A stretch of DNA of 64,000 nucleotides, taken from contig JAQFVV010006215.1 in NCBI GenBank assembly GCA_028023455.1, positions 3,827,230 through 3,891,229 of the forward strand, given 5' to 3'. The notes beneath the pieces were generated by a model. The model searched no databases. It was not told where the DNA came from and saw nothing but the letters and a program-made list of their open reading frames with translations. This stretch comes from Epiperipatus broadwayi. Taxonomy: Eukaryota; Onychophora; Udeonychophora; Euonychophora; Peripatidae. Of the stretch, positions 47,790 to 58,889 are shown in pieces. Positions within the stretch are counted from its first letter, which is position 1, and each line of letters starts with the position of its first letter. The position numbers were made by a program, and so were the translations under genes.

Positions 47790-49380
47790 GTAAGGGGATG
47801 ACATAAATGCCACTTTACCCTCATTTGATAATCTGTTAGTTTAGGATAATACATGTGAAGTGAGCATTTATGACAGATTGAACATGTGTATAGACAAAAA
47901 AATAATTTAATCATCAAATACTAAATGCAACAGGATAATATAAATTATTTCATCAATATAATTAGGAAATTATTAAATTAAAATAGTAGGAAATTCATTT
48001 TATTTGCCTATTTCATGTACTCTCTAATCTGCTCTCATTATTCCATGGAATTTAAACTCAGAAAGAATATACATGAGTTTTAGTTCAGGGGTATGATTAT
48101 ATCCTGCTTATATATCAATTATATGTTTGTATGGTATATTGTAATATGGAGAATTATAAAATAGATAAATAATCATGAATATAATTATAATAACTAATAT
48201 TTAATGAAATCATATAGATAAACTGTATTCATAATTTAATTTAACATAATATAAGTTATAGAAGAAAAATGTAAAATGAAATAAATATGATAATCCTTTG
48301 TTCGCACATCCTTATTATATAATAAACTATAATTAATACACTATTAAAATGAATGATCATTTATTATCCAATGAAATAATTCAATATTATAACATAAAAT
48401 ATATTTGTCTCTCTGTTCAAATAGAGATGTATATTTTATAGTGAAATTTCCTATTTCCAGGATGTCATATCACATGGATATAAGTTATAAATATTATCAT
48501 TTATTTTGAAGTCTATTCTTGATGATGTTAACATATGATAGAATAGATCACTTATACCAGAATGTTAATCATTTATTCTGAATGACAAAACAAAAATTTA
48601 ACTAATATATTAATTTAATAACAAATGAATTACATTTATAATATAACATTATAATTGTCATTGTATGTATATCTAAAATTAGATAGAGCAATAAGTCTTA
48701 GCCTTTCAATATGTAGATAGTCACAATGGTTATTAATTTAACTTGGTGACTTTATCTTTATATTTTATTAATAATCACTAAATATCAACAACTTTAGAAT
48801 ATAGTTGAATGAATCTTGCCTTATTATTAAAAGAAAGAAAATAATAATAATAAAAAAATATAAAAGAGAATCATATATATGATATTAATGTGTAGTTGAG
48901 CCTAGAATTAATTTAGAAACAATTTGTAACAGTGTTAGAATGTTATTTAAAATTATTAGTTCTATTAAAACTTGATATACATAGTTTTATTCTATATGAT
49001 CCTATAAATAATGAAGTAATTGGTTTTTTTTAAAAAAATATTCAGCTACAATAGGATTACCAATAGGGATTTTTTTTATACAGTACTTGTAAAATGTATT
49101 TTTACATAGATTAAGTCTATTCATAATGATAAGCACAATTTCTTCATCAGCCTCCGAAATTATTTTCTTCTTTGGAAAATTTATGATTTACTGATTGTTG
49201 TTGAATGATTGTGAGCAATGGTTCAGATTTATATTTTACTCAAATGTATTGACTAATCAGAATTATATTTGAATCTCCCTTTCATTTTCAAGAAGAGAAA
49301 AAAATGTTTATTTCGCTTTTTCTGTTAACCATTCTAAATATATCGTGTCAATTTAAATTCACATTTTTCTTGTTTCAGTT
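47790..49380. repeat. Possible diverged solo LTR of the long-LTR family
   Basis: Begins TGTAAGGGGATGACATAAAT, like TGTAATGGGACCGTCATATG at 23495. It contains ATTCCATGGAATTTAAACTC...GAATATACATG near 48040, like the equivalent phrase at 23893, and further collinear AT-rich words. Its end is uncertain and no target duplication is visible. Confidence 0.35.
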
Positions 49381-49689
49381 ATGATGCCATTTTATTATTT
49401 GTATATTTAATGAATGGATGATGAACAAAATTAAAATTTAATGGTTATTTCTTTTCTTTAATAATTGTAGGGCTTATATGTATTTTTTATTATTATTGTG
49501 ATTGTCTACATGTCAGCATTGTTAAAAAGTCGTTATGGTTATAATTTTAAATGATCAATTTGTACGCAATTATTAATATATACACAAGTCAATAATAGAA
49601 TTTTTAATGATTCTTGTTAATAATAATATTCAAGATAGGTGTGTGTATTGCATTTATTATTATTTTTTAATACATATGTGAGGAATTTG

Positions 49690-50577
49690 ACATATTCTCA
49701 CTATATATATATATATAACAAACTAACCAAAGGAAATACACATAAAAACAAAAAAAAAAGACTTATAAATCCAATAAATAATATAATATTTCAACCAGAG
49801 GACTGGTTTTCATCAGAAAAAAAAAAATACACAGTAAAATGGCGATAATCAAAAATTACAGATTTGATAAAAGATTAAAAATTTAACAAAAACCCCCCTG
49901 ATTGGTCACAAAATCTATCACAGAATATCTACCCAATCAATGATAAAATTCAAACAAAAAAAGAAAAAAACTACATTTTCTCCTAATCAAGCTTAAATTC
50001 TATTTTAATTGAAATAAATAAATAAATAAAAAATCCAAAATTAAAATATACATATGTGCATACATACAAAAATTAGACTATGCTCACATACAAAAAATAG
50101 CTGTGCTCACATTAATATTCATTAAAAACTAAAATACTTATACATTTTAATTAATAATTATAGTTAGTGCAAAGTACAATAATTTATAATAATTAATTAT
50201 TTATCTATATACCAATTAAACACAGATATAAAACATCCATATAACCAATCATTACATAAAAAAATCTCATATAAGAAAATTTTCACATAAAAAACTCACA
50301 TATAAAAATCATTTACGAGACCAGGTAACCCATAGGTGTAATAGTTCCAGTGTTTAAATTCAATCCATGTGGTTCTAAGGTCTTGAATTTAAAAATAAAA
50401 AAAACTCTCCTTTTGTTTCCTCTCCCTTGTAGAAGAAAAACCTTTCTGGAGAATTACTACTCTTAAATCATCAATTGAATGATTCGGTAAGTTAAAATGT
50501 TTTGAAACCGGTCTATCTTTATTCTTATGTAAAATGTCAAATCTATGATGCAAAATGTCAAATCTATGAGTCAGCAA
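49690..50577 (-). mobile_element. Penelope-like element 3' part (GIY-YIG end, UTR, hammerhead core)
   Basis: On the minus strand the peptide VSKHFNLPNHSIDDLRVVIL (50510-50450), then GFSSTRERK, and after a one-base slip in an A/T run FKTLEPHGLNLNTGTIT ending at a stop at 50313-50315. HFN-PxHS-x-xDLRV-x-IL and the final P-x-GLN are typical of Penelope-like GIY-YIG C-termini. About 500 bp of AT-rich 3' UTR follows, with a hammerhead core at 49789-49816, where such elements carry one. It is bounded on the left by a (TA)n run. The 5' part is missing. Confidence 0.65.
49789..49816 (-). ncRNA. Hammerhead ribozyme core in Penelope-like UTR
   Basis: Minus strand: CTGATGA (49816-49810), A, stem II AACCAG/CTGGTT with TCCT loop (49808-49793), GAAA (49792-49789). 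The core and a perfect 6-bp stem II are unmistakable. Stems I and III cannot be drawn convincingly because the flanks are a T run and AT-rich DNA, so activity is doubtful. Confidence 0.6.
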
Positions 50578-50747
50578 ATAGTTTACATGTCGGAATGACT
50601 AATCATAGATTTGACATTTTGCATAAGAATAAAGATAGACTGGTTTCAAAACATTTTAACTTACCGAATCATTCAATTGATGATTTAAGAGTAGTAATTC
50701 TCCAGGAAGGTTTTTCTTCTACAAGGGAGAGGAAACAAAGGGAATAA
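50560..50747 (+). pseudogene. Penelope-like GIY-YIG fragment, inverted partner
   Basis: Plus-strand open stretch: SANSLHVGMTNHRFDILHKN, then VSKHFNLPNHSIDDLRVVIL and GFSSTRERKQRE. It mirrors the minus-strand copy ending at 50577, so the two form a head-to-head palindrome. The L-x-V-x-M-T-x-H-R-x-D-I block lies just after the YIG motif in Penelope-like endonucleases; the YIG itself is lost at the palindrome centre. Confidence 0.68.
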
Positions 50748-50783
50748 ATCCACCCATCCTTGGGTTGAAAGGATGAGTGGATT
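50747..50783. repeat. Short stem-loop
   Basis: AATCCACCCATCCT / AGGATGAGTGGATT, 14-bp stem with one mismatch and a 9-nt loop, right after the GIY-YIG fragment. Confidence 0.7.
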
Positions 50784-51370
50784 CATTCCATTTTTTTAAA
50801 AAGATTATATCTTGTGTCTGGAAAAGTGAAAGTATTCATTTATAATTTATCTTTAAAGCGCATGTGCATTGGCTTAATCGCTAATATCACTATAAAAGTT
50901 TATAAAAAAATCATTATAACACTAATATGTTTTAAACATGCATTTACAGATGTGTTTTTTTTTGCTAAATTATATTTTAATATGTTTTTTTTTCTGATAG
51001 ATTTAAAAAAAAATTAAGATGGTTTCATCTTCAAAGTAGACACTTTTATTTTTTAAAATGTAATCATTAAGAGAGCATTGGTAATGAACATGAGTTTAAT
51101 GAAAACTACATATTTTTGTCATTGAGATTTATCTAAGTTTGTTGAATAAATTTTAATTAATATTCGTAAAAGAGAAATGGTGGTTTTTTGCAAGTTATGT
51201 CTTTCGTTAAATATCATTATAAATATGTAATTCAGATCGAATCTAATATATGTTCATTTAGAAAAAAAAGTCATATCTTACAAACACTAACAAATTCTTA
51301 CTAAAACAAATACTTCCAAATATTTTTCAAACACACAGTACTTTTTTTTTTTTTTAAAAAAAAATCTTAC
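50784..51370. other. AT-rich intron DNA
   Basis: The 67-codon plus frame at 50814-51017 is low-complexity and unsupported. Confidence 0.35.
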
Positions 51371-51487
51371 TCTAGTCGAATCATTTCCCAGCGTTTCTTT
51401 CTTTCATGTAATCTTCTTGTTCTCAACTCGTCCATTATATGTTCTACTCTTTTAAAATATTTTAAGACATATTTTTTGATTTCTTCA
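51371..51487 (-). CDS. Spatzle-like gene, exon with furin-type cleavage site
   Basis: A 117-nt internal exon bounded by a pyrimidine-rich acceptor (...AACAAATTTTAG) and a GTAAGA donor. It carries 1 + 38 codons + 2 nt, with a single frame open that fits the phases of both neighbours. The peptide is basic and probably helical (KYVLKYFKRVEHIMDELR) and contains ERKKR, a classic RXKR proprotein-convertase site; cleavage there would release a mature C-terminal domain of about 109 residues. Processing between prodomain and knot is what is known for Spatzle-type and neurotrophin-like ligands. It is noticeably richer in G+C than the flanking intron DNA. The intron to the next exon is about 11 kb and contains Penelope remnants, the RTE LINE and a MITE. 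Confidence 0.68.
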
Positions 51488-51922
51488 CTAAAATTTGTTA
51501 AAAAAATGAAATTACATCTATAACAATGTGTATAGTATAATGTAAATCTTTTTAAAATTTATTATTAAAATCAAAATGATATTAAAAAACGACTGATTGA
51601 AATATTTAATGAAATTAACTAAAACAACTCGCATATAAACTATACAGTTTTCTGATGGAATATTTAATAATTATTATGCTGAATATTATTATTTTTTTAC
51701 TTTTAAAGCATAAAATGTTAATTTATCAATAAAAACATTCATTGTACACTGATAAGTTTATACATTTAGAAAATAATCTAAATCTAATTTGAATCTGGAA
51801 AAATTATTTAATTTTATTCCGATTATATTCAAACTCTAGATCCAATTAGATGAACTAACCACAATACCATAGAGCTGTTAAGATTATGAACATATGCAGG
51901 TTTTGAAATGGAAAAAAATTAG

Positions 51923-52020
51923 TCTTGCATTGGTGGTCGAGAGGTCAGCGCAACTGCCTTGCAGGCAAGTGCTCGGGTTGCGGGTTCGCGTCCCGGCCGA
52001 TGCTATGACACTAAAAAAAA
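51923..52020 (+). mobile_element. tRNA-derived SINE, recent insertion
   Basis: A tRNA-like body at 51927-52003: acceptor stem GCATTGG/CCGATGC pairs over 7 bp, A-box TGGTCGAGAGG, B-box-like GGTTCGCGTCC, and anticodon region CTTGCAG. It is followed by CTATGACACT and a poly-A run, and flanked by the direct repeat AAAAAAATTAG (51912-51922 and 52021-52031). The mismatched anticodon stem and poly-A tail argue for a retroposon, not a working tRNA gene. Its promoter boxes look usable. Confidence 0.8.
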
Positions 52021-52189
52021 AAAAAAATTAGAATTTAATCATTAAAAATTGAATTATATATATATGGAAGTTGATTTTATTTATTATATCAATATCATTT
52101 TTATTTTAAAGTTTCTTAGATATGTAGTTTTTTCCCACTCCAATTATCTTCACCTTACTACAAAAGATAAACACTTTACTTCAGTTGCA

Positions 52190-52800
52190 TATTATTTAGC
52201 ATCATGTCTATATTTGTCTCTTAATTCTTTCAGTGATATCCGTTATAATTATTTGCTTTCTCATCCAAGTATTGTACTTTCAATTACTATTTGTTTTTCT
52301 CTCTATATATTTATCTTTGTATATACCTCTCTCTATTTTTCTGCGCAATTTGAAGTTTGTATTGTTCTATTAAGAATTCAAATCTCACAGTGAAAAATAA
52401 ATATTGGTGAAACACATTTATTGATACCCCCCCCCCCACAAGAATATAACCCTATTTCGTTTTAATATTATTATTAAAACCCTTCTTTCAAATTTAAATT
52501 ACTATGATTAATTTCATCCCTATGTTTCTATCTATATAGTATCCTAAATAAAGATATTATGAATTTCTTCTAATCCAGTAATATTAATGTTTTTCTCCTT
52601 TTTGAAAAGTCATCGAACAATATTTTTTTAATAGCATTTATCCTTATTTCGACACTCTTGTTGCATTTGATAGTTCATATAACATTTTCGGAAACTCAGA
52701 AACTTTACTTGTAACAATCACATTATCAACAAAATATATATGATTTATGTAAACTCTTTATTTTTATAGATTTTAATTTTAATCCATAAAATACTTTCCT
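52190..52800 (-). mobile_element. Strongly decayed RTE LINE fragment
   Basis: Collinear with about 41640-42230 of the intact RTE at low identity. Landmarks: TTCTTTCAGTGATATCCGTT (52227), ATGATTAATTTCATCCCTAT (52505), TTAATAGCATTTATCCTTAT (52630) and AATCCATAAAATACTTTCCT (52780). A C10 run at 52429-52438 sits in a deleted part. The 114-codon plus frame (52049-52393) is a shadow. Confidence 0.55.
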
Positions 52801-53124
52801 TAATCTATAAAGTCAAGACAAAATGGTTTATTCCTCTTTTCTGTAATGCTATAAGTATTAGGAAGTGGTCTACTTTTCTGTAATTGTCTATAAATCAAGC
52901 TTTTTTAAAAAATTGGCTTAAATTCAAAGTTTTCTATAAATTAAATGTAATTTAATTAAGAAAAGCCAAGGCAAAGAAAAACTTTTTTTTTCAAATTTTC
53001 TTATGGAATAGTATTTACTTTTCATAAAAAGAAATAATATTATAAAAGAAAATCAAATGAATTATTGAAAGATAAGCCTTGGAATACATGAGCTTTCAGA
53101 TACTATATATTTATAAGTTAGAGA

Positions 53125-53590
53125 AATATATAGGGTATATGAGCACAGACTTTCACATGACCCACCACTATCCACTCTATCTCATAATACTGATACACTT
53201 GAACACATATATGTTGAAAAGATAAATAATTACCAATATATGTATTTTATGCTAAACCAGCAATCATCAGTTGGTCCAGATTATCATCTCTACAGATATA
53301 TGCAATAAGTGCTCAGATATATATTAAGATAGACAATCTTCATACTTTAATGGACAGGTTTCAATCTTCTCCACACTCCAACTCTTCAATTATCCATTCA
53401 ATTGAAACTCTGATGATGGAACACTCAAAAGCCACCCTGAGGTTGAGATTCTCATCACACCCATGTTGACCTAAAGTCAATCTGACCCCTTCATGTACAG
53501 GATATAATTCATTTAATATATATATACGAGGGATGGGCAGACATCTCTACTATGTAATAACTGAAATACAAACTTGTCAGTTGTGTACTG
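53125..53590 (+). repeat. Solo unit of the 465-bp repeat (family F)
   Basis: From ATATAGGGTATATGAGCACA to ATGTAATAACTGAAATACAA it matches the units of the array at 59652-62017, with about 12 percent difference. Landmarks include CAGCAATCATCAGTTGGTCC and GATGGGCAGACATCTCTAC. It appears older than the array units. Confidence 0.85.
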
Positions 53591-55125
53591 AATATGAAAC
53601 AGAAAGAAGAAAAGTTTAAAGCTATACCAAGCTATGACGTAGAACTCTTTTGATAAATCATTTAGGATTTTGCAATTATGATAATAAAAATATGTTCATT
53701 GATCATGATAAATTATGAAATACATGGCTATGGTGATTAGTTCCTGGATTGATTATTTAATGCTTTCTCCAGAGTTTCAAAATCTTTGCAATTTTCTGAT
53801 ATTCAAAAAAAAACTATTTAGACTCTGTTTCACATATATCCATACTCTGAAATTTATGTAATTGTCTTTATTAATAATAATCAATGTTATCCCATATATC
53901 AGTTATGACAATCTAAACTGAATATATTTATAATTGCATGAAGACAGTTTTTTATTCGTATTTGATCTACTGCTTATGAACCTATTAACTTATATTTCAT
54001 ATGAATAGTATACCAAATTTAATAACTCATTAATTTTAAATCACCTAAGTATGTGTAAATTTGAAAATTAACACATATAAAAATAATTTTACTAATGCAT
54101 ATAGTTTTTGATATTTGCAATATTTTCTCTATGGAAAGAGGATTAAAATGCTTATTATGCCTTTATTTATACTCACCAATGTTGGATGTTAAATGAAAGA
54201 AAATACATGCGAATGGCTAAATATGGATGCCACATTAAGAAGAAAATCAATTTTACTTGTAAGAGAATGATGATTCATTTTAATATGATTTCTTCTATAT
54301 ATTTATGTATTTTCTCTTCCAAGTGGATTTATTCTATGACATAACTCCTGGTGATTTTATGCGGTATTATATGTCTCTGAGCTGATTTTTTCAAAGTGTA
54401 ATAAGATGTGTATATAACTGCTAAAAAAATTCAGTATCAAGAACAATTGAATATAAAATAATACAAAACTTTTATTTCTTAAGATATATATAATAAAATA
54501 CCAACTGGAATATATGTTGAGGAATCATATTCTGCAAGAAATGAACTTCTGATCCTCATAAATTCACATTCCTAATATTCTATTTCATCATAAGAAAGAG
54601 ATATATATTTAACTCACATTACTTTCCATTTACCAATTCAATATTTCAGAATGATTTTTATGTACATCCTTATTATTTAATAAGTAAATCCAGGTTCATA
54701 ATCATCATTTCCTGCCTACCTTTTTACTAAACATGTCCATTTCAAGCCTAAAACTTAAGAGCTAATTACGAATTACTGCCATAATTATGGATATCAATGA
54801 CATTTTAAATTTTAAGTAACAATAAACAATGATCATAATTATTGAAGTAAAAGTTATAATTTCAAACAACTAGAAAGTCACTTTTCTTTTATTAACCACC
54901 ATAAATTTATTTATTTATTATCAAAAACAAACTTTATTAAACCAGAAAATAAATAAATAAATATATAATATTGAATGATAAAATAAATAGGTAAATTAAA
55001 GTTCAATAGGCAGAATCTGCCAAGTGTTAACAAGTAAATAAAAAAATAGAATAAAAATACAATTATATATATATGTCTTTTCTAAAAAAAGGTAATTTAT
55101 AATATCCAACCTGGTCTTCAAATGT
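53591..55125. other. AT-rich intron DNA
   Basis: Nothing assignable on either strand; a short (TA)n run near 55060. Confidence 0.4.
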
Positions 55126-55129
55126 TAAT

Positions 55130-55700
55130 AAGATCCCATGTGCTAATAAATAAATCATGTGATGATATTCTATTGTCTCTTTCTTTTATCATTCTGATTT
55201 TTCTAATTATAATCTTCAGAGGATCTAAATTAGAATTAAAAAGAATATCACATCCAGTTAGCCATAAATTATATACAGTATTAAAAAAGTGACACTTCTA
55301 ATATCAGCAAAAACTCCCACTTTAATTGCTTGTATTAATACAAGTATCAATGAGCCTTTATGTTTATAAATTGAGCTAATAAAATATCTACAAACTTGCA
55401 AATAACTGCATTCACCAAAAATGTGTTGAATCGTGTCTTCATCTCAGGGACATAAATCACATAGACCATCAATTGAAGTAAATCCATGGGTTCTTGTTAA
55501 AAAACTACAAGTGGGTAGTGCATTTAAATTTATTTTTATCAGGAAATCAAAGTATTTTGGCTCCAGACCCCATCATCTAAACTTTTTCAGCAGATTAAAT
55601 GTTGTCAAGTTAAGACTTGAATTAATAGGCACTATTGCTTCATTAATGAGATAATAAACCTCCCAATATTGAACTTTTTGTGATTTAGACATATTAGGAA
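55130..55700 (-). pseudogene. LINE ORF2 C-terminal fragment
   Basis: The minus strand, read across stops, gives SFLTRTHGFTSIDGLCDLCP, then DEDTIQHIFGECSYLQVCRY, i.e. C-x2-C...H-x4-C of the zf-RVT type near 55400-55460. This is followed by about 80 residues of hydrophobic tail. Not the RTE family. At least three stops, so dead. The plus frame at 55433-55654 is its shadow. Confidence 0.5.
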
Positions 55701-56104
55701 TTTGTTTCATTTTTTAATTTCAAATAATAACTCAGCCAACCAGCAATTTATTGTTGGAGGTGAAGTGTCAGTGGGATCAACATCAACTAAATAAAATTCT
55801 TGAGTGATAAAATGATTCAATCTCAAAAATAAGTTAAAGGCCTGCTGGAATCTAAACACTTTCAATAAAATAATAAGCAGAGAAATTAAAATAGAAGTAA
55901 TTCAGATCTCTTATGGACACACACACATTTTAAAACATTAATCAAAATTATTTATAATTATGGCATATATGTAGATAGATTATTAATAATTTATGTTAGT
56001 TAATCTATTATGCTTTATTTCTCCTCTAACTCAGTAGTATAAATATCACTGATATACAAATTACATCTATATTTGTTGTGTATGATATGAGCAAATTTTT
56101 CTAA

Positions 56105-56325
56105 GTTGGAATAAATGTACTTAAACTTCTGTTCTTGTAAACCACTGAAGTATAGCTCGAGGTTTTGTTATCAAAAAACGTTCCCTTTTCCCATGTAATA
56201 GAGCATTCAAACCTTATTTGGTTTTTATTGATTGGCAGAGAGTGTAATTCCTGTTTTTCATTGTAAAATACTGTAATCCAAATTTATTGATCTCACCTTC
56301 TGATTGTATCACCCATTTACATATA
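56105..56325 (-). pseudogene. Possible RNase H-like pol fragment
   Basis: One minus frame is open from about 56325 to a stop near 56205 and continues after it: WVIQSEGEINKFGLQYFTMK, NRNYTLCQSI, then LNALLHGKRERFLITKP. The order loosely recalls the RNase H region of LTR retrotransposon Pol (S-x-x-L...NY...E-LLA...F-x-I-x-TDH). Catalytic residues are not preserved. Weak. Confidence 0.25.
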
Positions 56326-56827
56326 TTCACTGTTCTGTAATAAAATTTCTATATTTATAAAAAAAAAACAATAATAAATATAAAAAATATTTAATAATCA
56401 ATGTTTTTATTTAATTTGCACTAAAAAGTATTAAACTGACTTGTGAATAATTGTAAAAAAATATAAGAATGCTAAAAACTTAAAAATAATAGGTATAAAA
56501 TTATTTTATAATCAACACTTTACTTAGCATTAAAAATAAATGTTTTTTCCAACCACAATAGGGGTTTTGATATTTAACTTGAAATAAAAGTAGGGTGTCT
56601 CCAGATATTAATTAAATAAATTCCTTGTTATAAAAAATAGATTTGCCTATATAAATGAATTTAGGTAAAAGAGATAGGATGACCCATTTTTTTAACCTTA
56701 TGTTTTGAACTGACAGCATTTAATTTAAACAAGGCAAAACTCTCCATACAGTCGTGCCACCCTGTGCCAGAGTAATCAATGGATGCCAGAAGGATTGTGC
56801 ATAAAATCCCTATCTACTAATCCAATA

Positions 56828-56869
56828 CCTGCAGACTAGTTTCTGGCTTGTGGCCTTCATCAATGAGGA
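56828..56869 (-). ncRNA. Hammerhead motif C5, C3 mutated
   Basis: TCCTCA, TTGATGA (C3 changed to T), GGC-CACAA-GCC, A, GAAA, ACTAGT, C, TGCAGG. Stem I partly broken; probably inactive. Confidence 0.6.
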
Positions 56870-57272
56870 GCCTTGGATCTGAGAGCACTGCGCCTAGATC
56901 TTAGGATTTAATGCAACCCTCCAGCAGCCACCTTTTATCTCAACTACAAAACTATGAGAATGAAATTTAAAACACAATAACATTTTCAATTTAAGCTCAA
57001 TAGCTTATATAGTCATATGGGTCTGAACTCAGTTCAGCACCCATACATTTTGGTGTCTTTGGCTCTTTAACAACAATAGCCACCACTATCCTATTAGGCA
57101 AGATTGGTGTTAAACCACTAAACATCACATGATCTCTTATACTAGCACATAATTGTTATTAAACAAGGCAAAACTTTCCATACAGTATTGCCACTCTGTG
57201 ACAGCCAGAGTAATCAATGGATACCAGAAGGCTTGTGCATAAAATCCCTATCTATTATCTACTCATCTAATA

Positions 57273-57314
57273 TCCCCAGACTAGTTTCTGGCTTGTGGCA
57301 TTCATCAGTGAGGA
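57273..57314 (-). ncRNA. Hammerhead ribozyme C6, complete core
   Basis: TCCTCA, CTGATGA, stem II with CACAA loop (one base changed), GAAA, ACTAGT palindrome, C17 of GTC, TGGGGA. Stem I pairs 6 of 6 (one U-G). Confidence 0.75.
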
Positions 57315-57539
57315 GCCTTGGATCTGAGAGCACTGCACCTAGATATTAGGATCTAATGCAACCCTCCAAGAGCCATCTTTTATCTCTACTTAACTACAAA
57401 ACTATGAGAATGAAATTAAAAACACAATATTTTCAATCTAAGATCAATAGCTTATATAGTCATGTGGGTCTGAACTCAGTTTAGCACCCTTACATTTTGG
57501 TGTCTTTGGCTCTTTAACAACCATAGCTCATTTGTTGAA

Positions 57540-58375
57540 GAAATAGGGGTCTTCTCTTACTTTAAATCCAAGTTCTTATATGGATTTAAGTCCAGAAAGA
57601 TATTTTTATAGGTGTGAGAATGTGAAAGAATAACATTTTTCTTGACATTCTGCAAATAATATTTTTAGCTTCTCCAGAGAGTTGTATATGTTGAATTAAA
57701 GGTTTCTATGGATTGTTATTATAATAATTAATAGAAACGAGGAGATAATATCCATTAAGTAGAAAGAAACTTTAACCTTTGTTGTTACCAAGAAATTCTC
57801 AATTACTATTAGTTGATAATCCCTGAGGCTAAGCAAGATTTACTTATAAACCTATAGTAGCTCTATTGTTAGGGATATTTTGTTGAAATAAAACGAGTCC
57901 TTTCTTACTTCAAACCCAAGTTCTTCTATAGATTTAAGCCCAGAAAGCTATTCTTTATAGGTGTAAAAATGTGAAAAAATAGCATCTTTCTTGTCATTCT
58001 GCAAATAATATTTTTTACTTCTCCAGAGAGTTATATATATTGAGTTAAATGTTTCTGTGGATCATTAATATCCATTAAGTAGAGAAATTTTAACCTTTGT
58101 TGTTACCAAAAAATTCTCAATCACTATTAATTCATAATCCCTGAGACTAAGCAAATTCTACTTACAAACCTATAATAACTCTTTTGTTGGGGGTATTTTG
58201 TTGAAGTAAAAGGGGTTATAGGTTTATAAGTAACTTGTTTATCCTCAAGGATTGTCAATTAGTAACAATTGAGAATTTCAACAACAAAAGTTAAAATTTC
58301 TCTCTATTTATTGGAGTATTTCTATTAATTATTATAACAACAATCCATAGAACATTTAATTCAATATATGTTTGT
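57540..58375. repeat. Repeat family E: two direct units plus inverted partial unit
   Basis: Units at about 57540-57890 and 57895-58210 share CCAAGTTCTTATATGGATTT-like and TAACCTTTGTTGTTACCAA sequence; 58213-58375 is an inverted partial copy (ATTGAGAATTTCAACAACAA). It has the same direct-direct-inverted layout as family A. I found no hammerhead core and no ORF. Confidence 0.7.
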
Positions 58376-58889
58376 AAATGTGTGTGTGCTATATTGGACC
58401 ATTTTTAGATTTGAGATGTCTGCCTTGGTAGAGAAATCATTGAGAATGAATTTTTAATTTGATTCTGGTTAGTATTTTAATTTTATATTGATGCATTTGA
58501 TATATTGAGTTATTTAATTTTGTCATTTGATATATATACTGATATATCTATATTAATACTTATTAAAATTATATTTAAAACAATATAAGCTCAGTAACCA
58601 AAATAATGCTTATCTAAAGGCTTAAATGTAAATCAAGATTAATTCACTTCATCACATATACAAAATATTTTGTAAGAGTGTAAATTGTATTGAAATAAGT
58701 CATGCTTTTAATATAGCATTCCCATCAGCTACTACATTAAATTAAATATTATATAGATGCACTCATATAACTGTATCATTTAATACATAAAAACATTAGA
58801 ATGTAAACATTTTGAAACTAAAATTATAGCTTCAAAAAAGCCTAAATTAATTATTATATAACATCACATGATCATCATTTCTTATTCTT
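58376..58889. other. AT-rich DNA without recognised feature
   Basis: GAGATGTCTGCCTTGGTAG near 58415 resembles the end of the family F unit; otherwise nothing. Confidence 0.3.

Larger units (their letters stand above)
56725..57540 (-). repeat. Family C hammerhead repeats, two units in tandem
   Basis: Two minus-strand units in direct tandem, start words AAGGCAAAACTCTCCATACA (56731) and AAGGCAAAACTTTCCATACA (57165). The hammerhead motifs are 445 bp apart. Each unit has the GACTAGTTTCTGGCTTGTGG block followed by TAGCTTATATAGTCAT and TTTGGTGTCTTTGGCTCTTT. Confidence 0.8.

Noticed and set aside
51927-52003. Functional tRNA-Ala/Cys gene
   Set aside because: The anticodon stem has mismatches, and it has a poly-A tail and target-site duplications, so a SINE explains it better.
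52049-52393. 114-codon plus ORF starting MNYIYMEVDFIYYIN
   Set aside because: Overlaps a decayed RTE copy in antisense and has the composition of its shadow.
53395-53435. Hammerhead-like string CTGATGATGG...CAAAAGCC in family F
   Set aside because: G12 is not conserved, stem II is poor and no complementary stem I or UH cleavage site is found; kept only as a possibility in the findings.
56280-56325. Possible extra 44-nt exon (good acceptor, GTGAG donor) of the Spatzle-like gene
   Set aside because: Inserting it between the exons at 59363 and 51371 breaks the reading frame, while the direct join is in phase; the sequence reads better as a retroelement relic.
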